Shown here one piece after another: positions 12,001 to 25,000 of a stretch of DNA of 64,000 nt (its first letter is position 1; each line of letters begins with the position of its first letter). Below the pieces are notes generated by a model, which worked only from the letters and a program-made list of their open reading frames with translations, ran no database searches and was not told where the DNA came from. This DNA is from Hymenolepis diminuta (taxonomy: Eukaryota; Platyhelminthes; Cestoda; Cyclophyllidea; Hymenolepididae). The translations under genes and the position numbers were made by a program. Location: positions 623,514 to 687,513 of the forward strand of contig CAADRB010000019.1 in the NCBI GenBank assembly GCA_900708905.1. The letters run 5' to 3'.

Positions 12001-15000
12001 CCCAAGACTATAAGGCTTCGGTTTTCACAATCTTTCACACCATCCGGCCATCCCTGTCCATATTTCCCATCGTCAGATAAAAAAGTAAATGGTACGTTTT
12101 ATAATCTGTATACTTTACACTTTGATAATAAGAGTATAAAGGTAGTCGAAGAATGAGCTGAATTATGCATGGAAGGGAATAGAAATATTATTTGAAATTC
12201 ACAAGCTTAGATCAATCGTTCAGGATCATGACTAACTGCATGCGTTGAAGGGAAATGTGCATCTATAAGAACTGCCTCCTTGCCAATGGATCTTGAAACA
12301 CTTGGGAGTAGCAAGGTATGATATATTTTGGTTGTAATGATTTCTAAATCCAGGTAAAATGGAGTGGATAGAGTTATCAAAATAGGCCGATCGATTAAGT
12401 AAATATGAAAGTTAAAGTAGTCACGGTTTCCTACCTTTTTACTTTTTGGTATGATAATTCAAGAATGTTTATTTATTGCCTTTATATCAGGGTGGTCACT
12501 TAAACAAGCACTTAATTCAGGATGTATTCAATATTCGATACTTTAAAAATACTAAATGTTCCGCATATATCAGATTTTCAACCACTAATTTCATTGTTAG
12601 CAACAAACTGCATATTTTTTTTCTTTTTAAATGGGGGTCATTTGTTTCTAGTGCTTGTTACCGTATCGCACTCTTCACACAAAGAACACATAAATATGTA
12701 AATTTTGCTTAATTTCAGATGGCTAATTATGGTCTATATCCGGAAATCAGGTCAACCTCGTTGATGGTAGAGATAACAATCTTCTGGTGATTTCATCATA
12801 CCTTACACCTTTCATCCTAACGTACTTGATAAATACTGTTTAAAATATATCCCTGATATTTAAATGGGGTAACCCAAGCAACAGCATCAACATGGGGAAG
12901 ACGCAAGCCCATTATGCAGTTGCATATAATTGGTGTTAATTAATAGGTACCGTTTGATATCCTCAGTAAGTGGAAATGCTCGTAATCAGACAGACAAGTG
13001 TGGTCGCAAGTAAAAATGTGCAAAAACACTTAAATTTCTTGCCTCTTACACTATCTCTGAGTTTTTTACGTAACCAACGCACAACTGATTGTTAAAGTAA
13101 TAAGGAATGATCTGTTGATGCATATAAGTAAAACGAATGCCTTAAGAGGGTCAAAGTATCAGTCAATCGTTACTTTGAATCAAATTTTCAAAAACAAAAA
13201 TGTACGGACTTTATTTGAATATCAAGGATTTAAATATTTAGGTGAGGTATATTTTTGTCTGTTAAAAACTCAGTTCGCCTATTAAAGGTCCCTTTTTTGC
13301 CATACAAAAAACGCGATAGGGAATGACATTGGTTCTCTATAAATCTATTGTTTTGAAGTTAATTCAATATATAATTAGAAAGCCAACATTTGAAAATTTA
13401 ATTTGCACAAGGTTAAAAAAAACTCGAAAAATTATGACATAATTATGTGGTGGACATACGCTATCTGTTGTCCGGTGTTGTAAAAAAAATAGTTTTAAAG
13501 TGCATAACAATTAAAGGAGAGGAATAATTTAGCTTCATTTTGGTTAAGAAGGGTAATTTATTCTATTAGGAACTCTAAAATGATAAAATGTTACCGACTT
13601 TTTACTGCTTATTGTTTTCATCCCTTCGGTGTTCTTCCGATTATTTGGCATAGCAGTACGAGTTCGAAGCCAATGACCAAAAGTTGTCACAGAGCGCGTG
13701 TCTATCCGCATTTCTATGGATCTCTCTGCACCTCACTACGGTTGACTTTATGTTTGTCATTGGTAGAAATACGATTATATTTTATACCAAATTATAAATC
13801 TAGATACACCAATTAACTAAATGATATATAATTTTTTGTAATAAAAAATTTCTCAAATCTATCATATGTATTTGTAAGAGTACCGAAAATATTCTTATTA
13901 GGAGATAATCTTACACTGCACATAATTAAATTCCACTATTACATAAACAAATCGGTCATTACACAGAATTTTGTGAACTGCCTCTCCTCCAAGTTCTTAT
14001 TCCTTCTTCATACTCTTACTACCGCTGAAAGACTGAATATTTGGTTAAGTCAGTCACCATTTAGATCACCCCACAAGTATTCCATGGCTCTAGTTTGATT
14101 GCTGGTTCACCAAAGAGGCAAGGGTAGGTTAAATGACAAGGGATGAGATGCTCTATCACTACTGACTTTTTGAGCGCAAATAAATTCCGTTCAAATGGGG
14201 GGAGGAAGATACCTGAGTGAACCATCCTTAATCCTTAACGCATGTTTCTTACTTTAATTCTACTATTGCTCATCATCTCTAGTAAAACTTTAGATATTCA
14301 AATTTTAATGATATTGCTTTATGAAGATATGTTTAAGCATACTCTCTGCCAATAAAAATAAATACTTAACATTGAATGAGGCAAAACTTCATTCAATTTC
14401 ACTAATTCTTTCATCCGTTCACAGTTTCCTCTGATCTATCAACTATAATAGTATTTTATATGCGAAATTAGTGAAAAATAATTATTCTTGTTTGTTTAAA
14501 GAGATGAAATATTTTTTATTTGGTCTGCAAATAAGTGTGTCTTTGTTCCTAATCAAGGTACTTTCCGATTCATTAATTGAGTTACAAATTAAAATGTAAT
14601 AGAAGGCTCTTCATTAAAGCAACACCTAAAGTTTGTAACTATTCTGCTGTTACCGAAAGAAATTTGTTCAATATGACACCGAGGTCACCGATATCTACAA
14701 TAAACAAAATAAAAGTCACTTATATAAGAAGCAGAAAAGAATTTTGAGATAGTAGGAGGGTTGTAACAGTTGGTCAAAAGATACAATTTTATATTATTTA
14801 TCATTTATCATTCATCAATGAAGAATTAAAGAATGATTTGTGTTGTCTTAAAAAAAATCAGACTTGACCTCCTGTTAATTGCACAGAACATATTGGAAAG
14901 CAAAAACATTTATAAAGAGCAAATCTAAAATAAACCCCACTTCATCGAACATTTTGATCCTTACTGTAGAGTTTTCACAAACTTAATAGATGAAATATTA

Positions 15001-16801
15001 TATATATTCCCGTTTGACTTATTCGCAAACAGAAAAGGCCAAGTTGAGTGGCATCGCGAGCATTAACCAAAATGCTCGCAAGCAAATCAGAACAGTAAGT
15101 AAACGAGCTGAAGGAGAATACAAAAAGTCACAAGTCACGAAGAGGAAGGAATGAACGTTTCTTCTCTCACTAATGCAGCAACTTGAAAGAAAATTCTCCC
15201 TTCACGACTGAGTTCAGTCCGTGCATTCTTTCTACCGACCACCCTCCTTGCTTTATTCGTGTGACTCTCCCGTTGTTGCGCTTACTGTGTTTTTTGCTTC
15301 CTGGACAACTAAGAGGAGGAATATTCACGGCGGAAGGGAAGCAGAGGAGTAAACACGTTTGCTCGCTGCTCATTTTTTAATAACTCTTCTCCTCCTCTGT
15401 ATCCGCGCACTTTCACTGGTCTATTTGCATGCGGGTTATCGGTAATTATCTCTGTCTTTTTTCCTACATTCTCCGAAATTATTTATTAATTTTCACTTTT
15501 GACCACATTGATATTTGTTCATGTTTTAATCCGCATATCATATATTTAGCTCATTTGAGTAGAATGATAACATTCAAGTTAAATAATAATTTTACGAAAA
15601 TGAGCGTTTAATATAATTAGCAGATCCAAAGTACATCTTTGATATTCCCATCAAACGAAAATAAACAATGATAGATACTGAATACGTGAAACAAAATTCC
15701 ATTTTTACAAAAGGGATAAGTAAGTGAAGAAATGTCATTTTTTTTCTCGTCCCCTCAAGGAGCGAACTAGAAAGACTTTATCAAATATAGTAATAAAGTT
15801 AATTTCCAGTCTGGCTTCTTTTTCTTCTTTGACTATTTTCTTCAATGATATTGCTCTCATACAATGTAAGTTTCAACATTGGACACTTATTCGCCTTCAT
15901 TCTGTCCTATTAGATATCACTAAGATAAAAAGGACTTTGCATATTTTCTTTCTAGCTTGAACTTATTTGCCTAATATGCTAGGGTAGATACATTTAGTTA
16001 TTATGAATAGATTTGATAGAATAATATAGTTTAGAACCTATACATTGTAGCATTGTCAAGCTTCTTCAACGATGCCCGTGTCCAAGACTTTATTAAGCAT
16101 AAAACTAGATTCAAGCCTTCCTTCCTTAAAACCGAGCCAACGTGTCAGAAGGACAGGATGACGTTTTAAGATGATGAAAAATACCATAGTGAAAAGATGT
16201 AACCATCCATTTGTCCTGCTCTGAGCACCATAAATTCAAAGGACTAATCTGTCGTCCCTTCAGTTAGTCTCTGTCCTCTCAACGGAACAACAATATTTAA
16301 TGTGGCGTAAGGGTCGAGTGGCCAATTATCAATCTTTACCTCTAGCGGTTTTTCTTCTTTTCGTGCTCGACCTCACCAGCGTGCCGAATTTGGTTAAGCT
16401 AAATAGTTGTGACTACCCCCTGTTGTCTCATGTTTCTCCTACACATTCTATCACAAACGCGGTGGTACTAAGCATTTGATAGATGACATCTACTTCTTCC
16501 ATCTTCTTCTTTTCCTCCATTTGTCGTTATTTATGTATTCAGTCCTCTTAGTCTTCCTCCTTTTCCTTACTTCGTTTGTCTTGCATTGATGATAACTGTT
16601 GAACTTATACACTAAAATTTAATAATTAAAATGTGAATCTTGGTTTTTTACAGTGACGGTTCAGAGTCTAGTCTTGTAATTGTAAACCAAATGGGAGTTA
16701 CCATGGCCTTGTTTAGCTAATTTGATCATTTTACCCTTCATTACCTTAATATGAAGGCAGTAACAATGAGTTTTAAGAGTTCACAAATGTCTGATGAGAT
16801 A
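9095..16801. other. Long intergenic region
   Basis: I see no gene. GC-richer patches occur at about 9470-9620, 10480-10800, 15040-15440 and 16240-16570. The 15170-15380 patch is open on both strands (67 and 65 codons), but neither product resembles a known family and no splice context supports it. Short open frames at 11947-12156, 12476-12712, 13580-13816 and 15724-15960 have compositions expected of chance AT-rich ORFs. Confidence 0.45.
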
Positions 16802-16803
16802 TA

Positions 16804-17860
16804 TCAGTTTGTAACAGAAGTTCTGTCCAATTTTTGACCGATGTGTTTAGGACACGATTACTTCAATTTAGCTTGTTCATGCTGTTTAATAATTAATAAA
16901 ATATTATTTCTTCTTTCAGATTGTGTGATAATTATTGTTATTAATAATTAATTATTAATATTTCCAGCCCTAATTAACACTCCAAATGAAGAGCATATCA
17001 GACATATTTTACTCTTTGAATTTCACCAAGGAAATACGGCAAGCTCAGTAGCAAATACACTCAAAGACATTTATAGAAATGATGTTGTGAATGCAGACCT
17101 GCAGAAGGTGATTTTCTGCAGGTGGTTTCAAAAAGGATGACTTCAGCCTGAAAGGCGAGAGATGAATCGAGAGCAGGGTTATCAAACAAACTCAATTCTG
17201 AATAATTGCAAGTTGTCATTGATGAAAATCCAACCTGCACTACTAGAAAACTGAACAGAACCTTTCACGTAAGTCGCCCTATGACCATATAGAGAGAAAT
17301 GAAAAGACTTGGCTGGGAAATTCTCAAAGGCTGGGAAATGGGCTCCCATCCCCCACACACTATTTGTCAGAAATGAACAAGCAACAGCGTTTAACCTGTT
17401 GTGTTTCACTGCGCCCTCGTGAACTGAACTTCGGGCACCTTTTTAAGGCCGAATCATAACTGACAGCGATGAGAAGTGGTGGATTCTTTACAACAATGTT
17501 AAGCGCTAAAGATGGTGGCTAAGTCAGGAAAGTGATCCCCAACCGAGAAGTAGACAACAACCGAAAAAATTCTTTTATGTGTATGGTGGGATTTGAAGGG
17601 AATTGTTTATTATGAACTAATAGGACATTTAATGGGACAAAGGCTTACTTCAAGAGAAGAGGTCGAAATAAAGTTTGTTTCTTTTTTGAGTTCAAACTGG
17701 CTAAATTCTATGAAGAAGGAGTCAGAAAGCTTATGGCAAGATGGGAAGATATGATTAATGAAAATGGTGACTATGTTGAACACTAAGCAAATGTGTTTTT
17801 GACAAAATTTTCACTTTAACTTAAATTAAAAATATGGACAGAACTTCTGTTACAACCTGA
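16804..17860 (+). mobile_element. Defective mariner element, copy 1 (1057 bp)
   Basis: The left end TCAGTTTGTAACAGAAGTTC at 16804 is matched in reverse complement by the right end finishing at 17860 (TCAGGTTGTAACAGAAGTTC read inward), so the terminal inverted repeats are about 28 bp. TA dinucleotides flank both ends (16802-16803 and 17861-17862), the target duplication expected of Tc1/mariner elements. Compared with copy 2 it lacks about 245 bp of the transposase core: sequence equivalent to 43973 joins directly to sequence equivalent to 44221. It cannot encode an active enzyme. Confidence 0.95.
16985..17786 (+). pseudogene. Mariner transposase remnant (internal deletion)
   Basis: Conceptual translation begins NEEHIRHILLFEFHQGNTAS, a typical mariner N-terminal helix-turn-helix. 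It continues through a LQVVIDENP-type segment to a DSDEKWWILYNNVKR stretch, matching the mariner motif around the first catalytic Asp. The segment that should carry the second Asp (HDN motif) and third Asp (PDL...SD motif) is deleted, and the frame resumes at the conserved C-terminal KFYEEGVRKLMARWED region before TAA at 17784-17786. A TGA replaces the conserved Trp codon near 17113 and a small frameshift follows near 17160. Both lesions are shared with the copy at 43379-44381. Confidence 0.9.
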
Positions 17861-17862
17861 TA

Positions 17863-20700
17863 CATAGTTAAAAGTTATATGTTTGAATCTGCTTTTCCAA
17901 GCTTATTTGTGTCATCTTTAATTTCTTATCTTCATTCAGCTGCACAAATACATATATTCCCTCATATTTTCCTTCTGTCCGTTCAGGAAGATGTCGTTTT
18001 CATCCATATGTCGTAATTCGTTTGCTTCTGCCTATAATGTAGAGGAAATCGATGTTTAAAAATTCATGCTTAAATATTAATGTGTTATGAAGAGCAAGTT
18101 TTTTGTGAAGATAGCTCTAGTAGAAAAGTGATGTCTTTGAAGACATAACGTGGATAAATTATTTAAAAAGGATATCTATGCAAGAATCAAGTGCGAAACT
18201 CTATTATATCACCAATCTTCTTGACTAGAATTTAGCGTTACCGCCACATCACCGGATGTGTATCAGTAACCATTCGATATAAATTATAAATATAATCTAT
18301 ATTTCACTTTTCTAACTTAATTCTTCATTAATAACAATGCATAGGTGCAAAATTTGTACTCCGTCTCACCACTTTTTCTATGCATTATTTTAAGAAATGC
18401 AGCTATGAGCTGGATAGAATATGGGTGGACGAGTCTTCGTACACACGAGAATTGCCCTTCTTTTAATTCACCGATAGAATCTTCTCATCATTTGTTGCAT
18501 CATTTGTTAAATATAGAATTTTAACAAATTTTAAAATCGCGACAAATATCACTTGGTACCAAATGAACTAGAGGAAACATTTGTTACATTTGCATAAGTT
18601 TAAGAAAATTTCGAAAGTATTTCACAATTTAAGCATAAAACTTATTGATAATGAACTTGATATTATAAAATAACTCCATAATAATTAAAATTTATCGTGT
18701 TGATAAACGGTTCTGCATTAACTAATATTTGTAGATATGGTAAAACCCATACCACAAATGATATATATAACTGTGGTGGAATTTAACACTAAAAGTCCAG
18801 CTTTATTGTAAGTTGCCTTGTTTGGTAAGCAATAGTTACTATGAATGAGCGAGTGAAAAACTGAAATAGGTGATTAATTATTACAAACGGCATAGGTCGA
18901 AGTCGGTGTGAAAAGTATGAAAACTTTCTCTTCATTATCTTCCCCACAAAGGAAACCAACATCTACAAGGTTGCGCCGAAGGATTTACAATCCAGACCAA
19001 AAGGCATATTGCTTTTAGCTTTCTAGTAGTTTTCAAATAGTTAGATAATATTTAAACAATCATTTAAAGTGAAGTTTTGAAAAAAAATCAATGATTTATG
19101 TTTAATAAGTATCATCTTATCGGCAATAGCTTCAAGTTTCGGGTTTGTTATTTCTAATATGCTATCTAATAGTGCTTATTCAATCCTAAACCTGAGTTCT
19201 GAAAGAAATTATTTTCATTAAGTAATGTGAAATAAGTGATTATATACTAAGCATCATGAACAATGACGAGTTATATTACAGCGTGTAACAAGGATAAATA
19301 TTCCCAACATGAATGGAGGCAAGAGGAGGCACTGAAAATAGGGATTTTGTCGACATGACGCACTCATGGTAGACGACTCTGAATACTCGTTCGTACTGGG
19401 TGGTACAGAAGTATTTTTTGAAATCCAGTATCAAAAACAGTATCAGTTCTCTCTAGTATTCCTCCTCACATTGTTTTTTTTCCTTGGTAAGAGAATACCG
19501 TTGAAAGGAGACTGTAAATTAACACAAGTCTGCAATTAGATTTTAGAAGCCCAAATTTCATTTGACTACCGAAAGTTATCTTAAATTAGACGTCAATTTT
19601 GATGGGAGAGTTAAATAAACGGGCTTCATCCGATTTTTGAAAAGTTGAAGTGCACTGTTATCCACCGGCAAAAGTATGAGCTTTGCTCTACCTCTCAGAC
19701 TCAGAAAAAAATATAATTTTTTTAATTTTAACTTCCAAAGTCAAATTCATTCCCGAGCATTGATCAGTCATTTTAAAACGTACCTTTCAGGAATGGGAAA
19801 CAAAATCGATTTTGTTTTATAAAGCCTAAAAGAATTGGATTAATTTTACAGAATTTATTTCATTTATGACTTATTGCATCTAGTTTATTGTTTATTGGCC
19901 TTGCAGTCAGTCTAGTATCTTACTTCCGAAATTTTGAATACAAGCACTGCCGTATTTTCATTTTCTAAATGCGTGTAAGGAAATTCATGACGTCTTGGAG
20001 TTACGAATTTTCTTTACAAACAATTTCTTAAATTCCTGAAAGTTGAAAATATTTCAGCTTTTCTTCTTGTCTCCACACATAACTGATATATGTTTCAAAA
20101 GATTATCCGGAAATTTTTAGTCATCTAGTTTTGAATCCAGTTCATGGTCAACCGAACATAAACGGAGTTCAAGGGAAATGTCACTACAACTTCCCAAGCA
20201 GAAGTTGCAATATCAGTATAGCTCGTTAGCTGCCGTTTGCAATGACGGGTACCCGCAGTTACCCACATGGGGGTAAATGTCAGCACCTTTCCCGAATGAC
20301 AGATAGTTCACCACCCTTCAACCCGCCAATCATATTAAGCTCCGGCCATGATTGAACCAACAATATTTGGAAGGAGGAAACAAGTTGAATTCATTATCTA
20401 CATCGTTATTTAGTCCTGGATTTAAGTAAACTTGTTATTTGTAGAATATACTGATTGAAAGTTGTTTTCTTTCCTCATTCATATTATTTCGTATAAACAG
20501 TGAAAGATTAATTGCTACTTAAATAATAATGGACAAGAGACTTAAAATAAAATATTAATTTCCTCAAGAAATAACACTGAATTATTTTGAGTATATTTAC
20601 ATCTTGATACTACCCCTTTTTAGGGCGCAGCTTCTCTGTAGCACTTCTTCTTTAGGTTTGTTTGAAGTTCTCTCATTGGTCTCTTATGCCATCTTGGTTT
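17863..20700. other. Intergenic DNA between mariner and gag relic
   Basis: This is AT-rich and without a supportable gene. A GC-richer segment at about 20180-20350, on the 3' side of the minus-strand gag relic, could be leftover retroelement sequence. I could not pair it with a second long terminal repeat. Confidence 0.4.
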
Positions 20701-20712
20701 CTTATTCTTCTT

Positions 20713-22077
20713 TCAGGGACGTGCTCGGGTGATTAATAAAGCTGCTTCTTCCAAACTAGTAGCTTTACTGAGATTTCCCATCAAGTTCACAAGTTCTGCC
20801 ATAGCCATTTCGCCCTTCTCGTAGGACATATTCTCTTCCTTTCTCCTAATTCTGGTTTTCGCTTTGGATGCCTGGAACGGAATTCTGTGATCATTTTCGT
20901 TTCTAGGGAAGATCTCCATCCTCTGTCTAATTAACATCATCCACTTTTGATTCTGGTTCCACTTCATTGATGACAGCTGGAACTAGATCAGGATACTACT
21001 TCATTTTCTGCCCTTTCTTTGTGCTTGTTTTTATACTACATTATTTGAGATTCTGCTGCGGAGTTTCATCCCGTTTCTTACCCTTCTTCGAACGGACCAC
21101 TGATTCTGTCGCCTGAATGAGCGCTGATTTAACCTTTCCGGTGTGTTTCTTCCTTCTGAATTCTGATTTAGATCGGCACGTTATTTCCTTATGTGTTCAC
21201 TTACCACACAAGTTACATTTGTGAGATTTGTATGAACAAAATTGAACTAAGTGCAAATCATTATTGGGCCAATATTCAGTAGGAAAATTCCGGGGAAGAA
21301 ACATTTTGGGGCACACGCTCAGTAGAAATTTTATTCATTTAGTAATGTTCTCCAGATTTCTGCAGATTCTCATGTCAGTGTAACGCTTGGTGTTTAATTT
21401 TACGCATTCAATAGCTAGATCCTCCAATTTATTCTGTCATTCTTAAAATTTGATAGAAGACAACAGTTTAAAAAGCTCTCGAAGGTTACTTAAAATAGCA
21501 GATATTGAAATTTTTCTCCGTAATGCCACAAAAACGCAAAGTTCAAAACATTAATGATGAGATTAGCAAATGTTATATAATATTCATTATGTCCTTTGGC
21601 CAGAGAATGACATTTGAAACAATTTTGTAGTAAGAATGACTTCTCACCCAACAGATCGCAGAGAATTCAGACAGTTTCATCAAAATTAACCCCAAATTGT
21701 TCTCGGATGGACGATACATATAAGCCCTTCATTTTCAACAACCTCTGACATTCGTAATAGTAGTCTTACTTTTCATCATCTGGGATTTCACCGAGATGGA
21801 AAGCATCGTCACAGTTTTTCAAACTACTTGGCAAGGCTTGATCTTCTTCTAGGTAATAGTAGCATTCATTAGCTTGTAGAATCAGAGCTTTTGTGAATGG
21901 TTTAAGTAAGGAGATAGCAAGCGTTTTAGTTTTCGTGTCCATACATCTAAAAAACCTTTCTTCCAACTTTGTATTAATGCATTGTGCGTCCTTCAACATC
22001 GATTCATAATGTTCCTCCTGTTTTGTTTGGAAATATTCCGTTTCTTCTTTTTCTCTAGGATAGTTTAATTTAATCAA
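20713..22077 (-). pseudogene. Degenerate LTR-retrotransposon gag polyprotein
   Basis: Reading from about 22077 downward, one minus-strand frame stays recognisable across stops: a charged N-terminal segment, then YYYECQRLLKMKGLYVSSI, LCDLLGEKSFLLQNCFKC and NEYYITFANLI. This is the layout I associate with Ty3/gypsy-type gag capsid regions. Around 21240-21170 the sequence reads HKCNLCGK, stop, THKEITC: a CX2CX4HX4C zinc knuckle with one position turned into a stop. Just before it lies a degraded first knuckle. A basic segment follows, then a frame change and an open 84-codon tail ending at 20713. At least five stops and one frameshift show it is dead. No protease or reverse transcriptase was recognised next to it. 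The true start is unknown. Confidence 0.75.
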
Positions 22078-22079
22078 AA

Positions 22080-25000
22080 TTTCCGCCCAATTTTAGGACA
22101 ATTATAAAAATTCTGAGTTCTTCTACCATTGCACCACAAACTGCTTTGCTCTGCAAGCCGATATTTTTATCGGCAGAAGGAAAACACTGTTTCTCCTTGT
22201 CATAGCCTAACCTTATTGCAAGTCAAGTCGAAGTATTTTCAGAAAATCATAATTCATATTATGTTATAATAAACAGTACGGGGGTTAATCATCATCTCAG
22301 TAATAATGGGAAAGAAGCATTAAGTAAAATATTAATTTTATCAAAGGATAATATTAAATAAATTTTCACAAGTATATTTTTTGCCTGACAATTCAGCAAT
22401 TCAAAGATAAAGTAGTAACGAAGGAAAGTAATTTACCCAAACTGGGATTTTCAAAAAATCAAAGCAAAACTCAAACTAGTTCATATTATATTTAAATATA
22501 AATCTTTTAGCCCATTGGCAAAAGTATTTATCAACTCTTGAAATGTTTTATCATCACTAACTGAGAAAAATCACTATTAATAATAAAAAATCCTTTTTGT
22601 TTGACCAATTACATTTAAATGTTATGTAAATATTATTATTTGTAAAGCTAAGTAACTACGTATCGGCATAACAGAGAACGATATGATCAGATTAGCCGAA
22701 GAATTTCTAATGAATCACAATAGTGTATCTCTTAGGCTTCTCCAAACATGAACATTTATTTCCACTCTTACTTCTCCGACAATTTTCCTTCTTCTCTTTC
22801 CTTACTACCTCCTGAAGATTTATTCAACAACAAAAATAAGCCACAGTAGAATAGCATTAATACTTCTCCCGACAACACAATTTCAAAGATGAATTTTGAA
22901 TACTATATTACATGATATATATATTTATTTACTATACTGAACCTCTTTACTCTCTTTTGGGTTTCAAATAGTGAAGGTTAGGCTGGAAAATTAAAATTAT
23001 TGTCCTGATTCTCACTAGGTGAGCTGTTGATTGCTTCTTGAATTGCTAACTCGGGAGTGGTAAGCGTAAAAATGTAAGCGTAGCAGTGAGAAGAAGTTGA
23101 TTTGAAATAGAAGCATTGTTCTCCAAACTTACACTTTTAATTCTACTAATCGCAATTTGTCTGCAACCATGGTTAGTAAAGAGTTAAAAATAGGTTAAAT
23201 TTTTTTATCAATAGGGAGTAATAATTTTAAATTCTAACCTAGATAAAGTTTTTAACCAATAACAGTTCTATTAGACACAGGGGTCACCACCCAATCAAAA
23301 TGACATGTGTAGTTATCAAGAGACAAAATTTTCTTCTACCAAAAAATAAAGGGCTTTCATTAGGCCTGATTGCACACATAAACAAATCAGCCTTAAAAAT
23401 TAATAATTTCTAAATAATCAATGAAATATGAATTTTTTATAATAAAACGCTGCTATTATTTTACATAACTATAGTTAGCATCTGAAATATCCCCCTTATG
23501 CGTTGATAAATCAGCATTGCACGAATAAAGTTTGAAGCAATGTATGGTGCTCATTTTGTAGGGAATTGTCAAAAACACTGTGGGTGTTTTTCGATCTTAA
23601 TTCTATCACCCTCATCATGTTATTGAACCTCTTACCTCGTAGAAGTATTTCGTCAATTTTTTTAAAAATAAGAGCCCATATTTTAAACAGAGTGCCATTT
23701 TGCTATTTTGTTTTGGTCTATTTTATATGCTCTTGATAAATATTTCTACAGTGATAGAACGCCTCGCTACTCATCAAATGCAACTTGAATCTTAAAAAGC
23801 AAATGAAGTAAGATTCTTTGATGCCTTGACGCTGACCTCAGCATCTTTCTGGTCCTTCCTATTTAATACTCATTGAACTTTCTGCTAACCTACTTCAATT
23901 GCTTAAGGAAATCAAAATTGTAAGTTCTTGTGTCTATGTGGGCAATAATAAGTTATGCATATATAACGCTACGCAAATCAAATATTGCTTAACACTACCC
24001 AATAAAATCGGTATTATTTAGAAGTCGTCCATAAAATGAACGGAAACTATTTATAATAAACCTAAATTACAGTTATAATTGGAAAATTTCAAAAAGTAAG
24101 GAGCGGACTGTTTTGGATAGTGCGCAGCCCGTGATAGAAACACCATTTTTTCGAAGTAGGCGATGGAAAATTATCCTATTTTAGCCTCACCGGTTTTTGG
24201 TTTGTTAACTTCCAATTAATCACATCCCTGGTAGGTGGTTTTTTAAGCAAAACGAAGAGTTTTGGTAGCGTAGCACATTCGATTATTTCTCACTCTCACT
24301 CTTCAAAAAGATCCATTTGTAATTATTTGTTTGGTTACTTAAATAAAATACAGTCCTATTTCTGCCTAAAATGAAACCTTTAGAAAAATTATAAAGGGAT
24401 TGCTAAAATTATATTGATGTATCATAACATCTTGGCCGCAAAGCAGAACATTACATCAGAAATTTTTAATTAAATACTAAATTAATCTCCTTTTCGATAT
24501 GCTCTTACAGCGCCAACAGGATCTCAACAGGAACAACCTTTCATTTAAACAATACAGTGCTATAACTTGAAACAATAAGGTAACAGTGCAAAACCTAAGT
24601 TAAAAATTTTAATTTCGGAAGAATTTTTTACAGATGCTAGGACGATAGTTCTTCATCTACTCCATTCTCTCCTTGTTACTTATATTGGAATATTACAGTC
24701 CCCTATGTCCACATGCTTTTTAAGACAGAAATGTTTGGAATGTTTGACTTTACGGGGATTAATAAATTATAAATTAAAGCAAATTGTTTATTTTCCGACC
24801 CCCTTTAACTATTTGTTCTTTATATTCTTGGTTCCCTCTTTTTTGCATGTTGCATATAAAAGAATTGAGGTTCGCAGGCCTGTTGGATAAAAATACTGCA
24901 CCAAAATGATTCTCACACTTAATTTTGCACTATAAATCAAATATTTCAGTTAAAGAATTGTACAAAGGAACGAATGAGTGCATTTAGGATTTGAAAGGGT

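Noticed and set aside
15170..15380. Overlapping 67- and 65-codon frames on opposite strands
   Set aside because: Both come from one GC-richer patch lacking stops; neither product resembles a known protein.
21766..22077. 103-codon minus-strand frame as an independent gene
   Set aside because: It runs in frame through a stop into clear gag-like sequence and is part of the retroelement relic.
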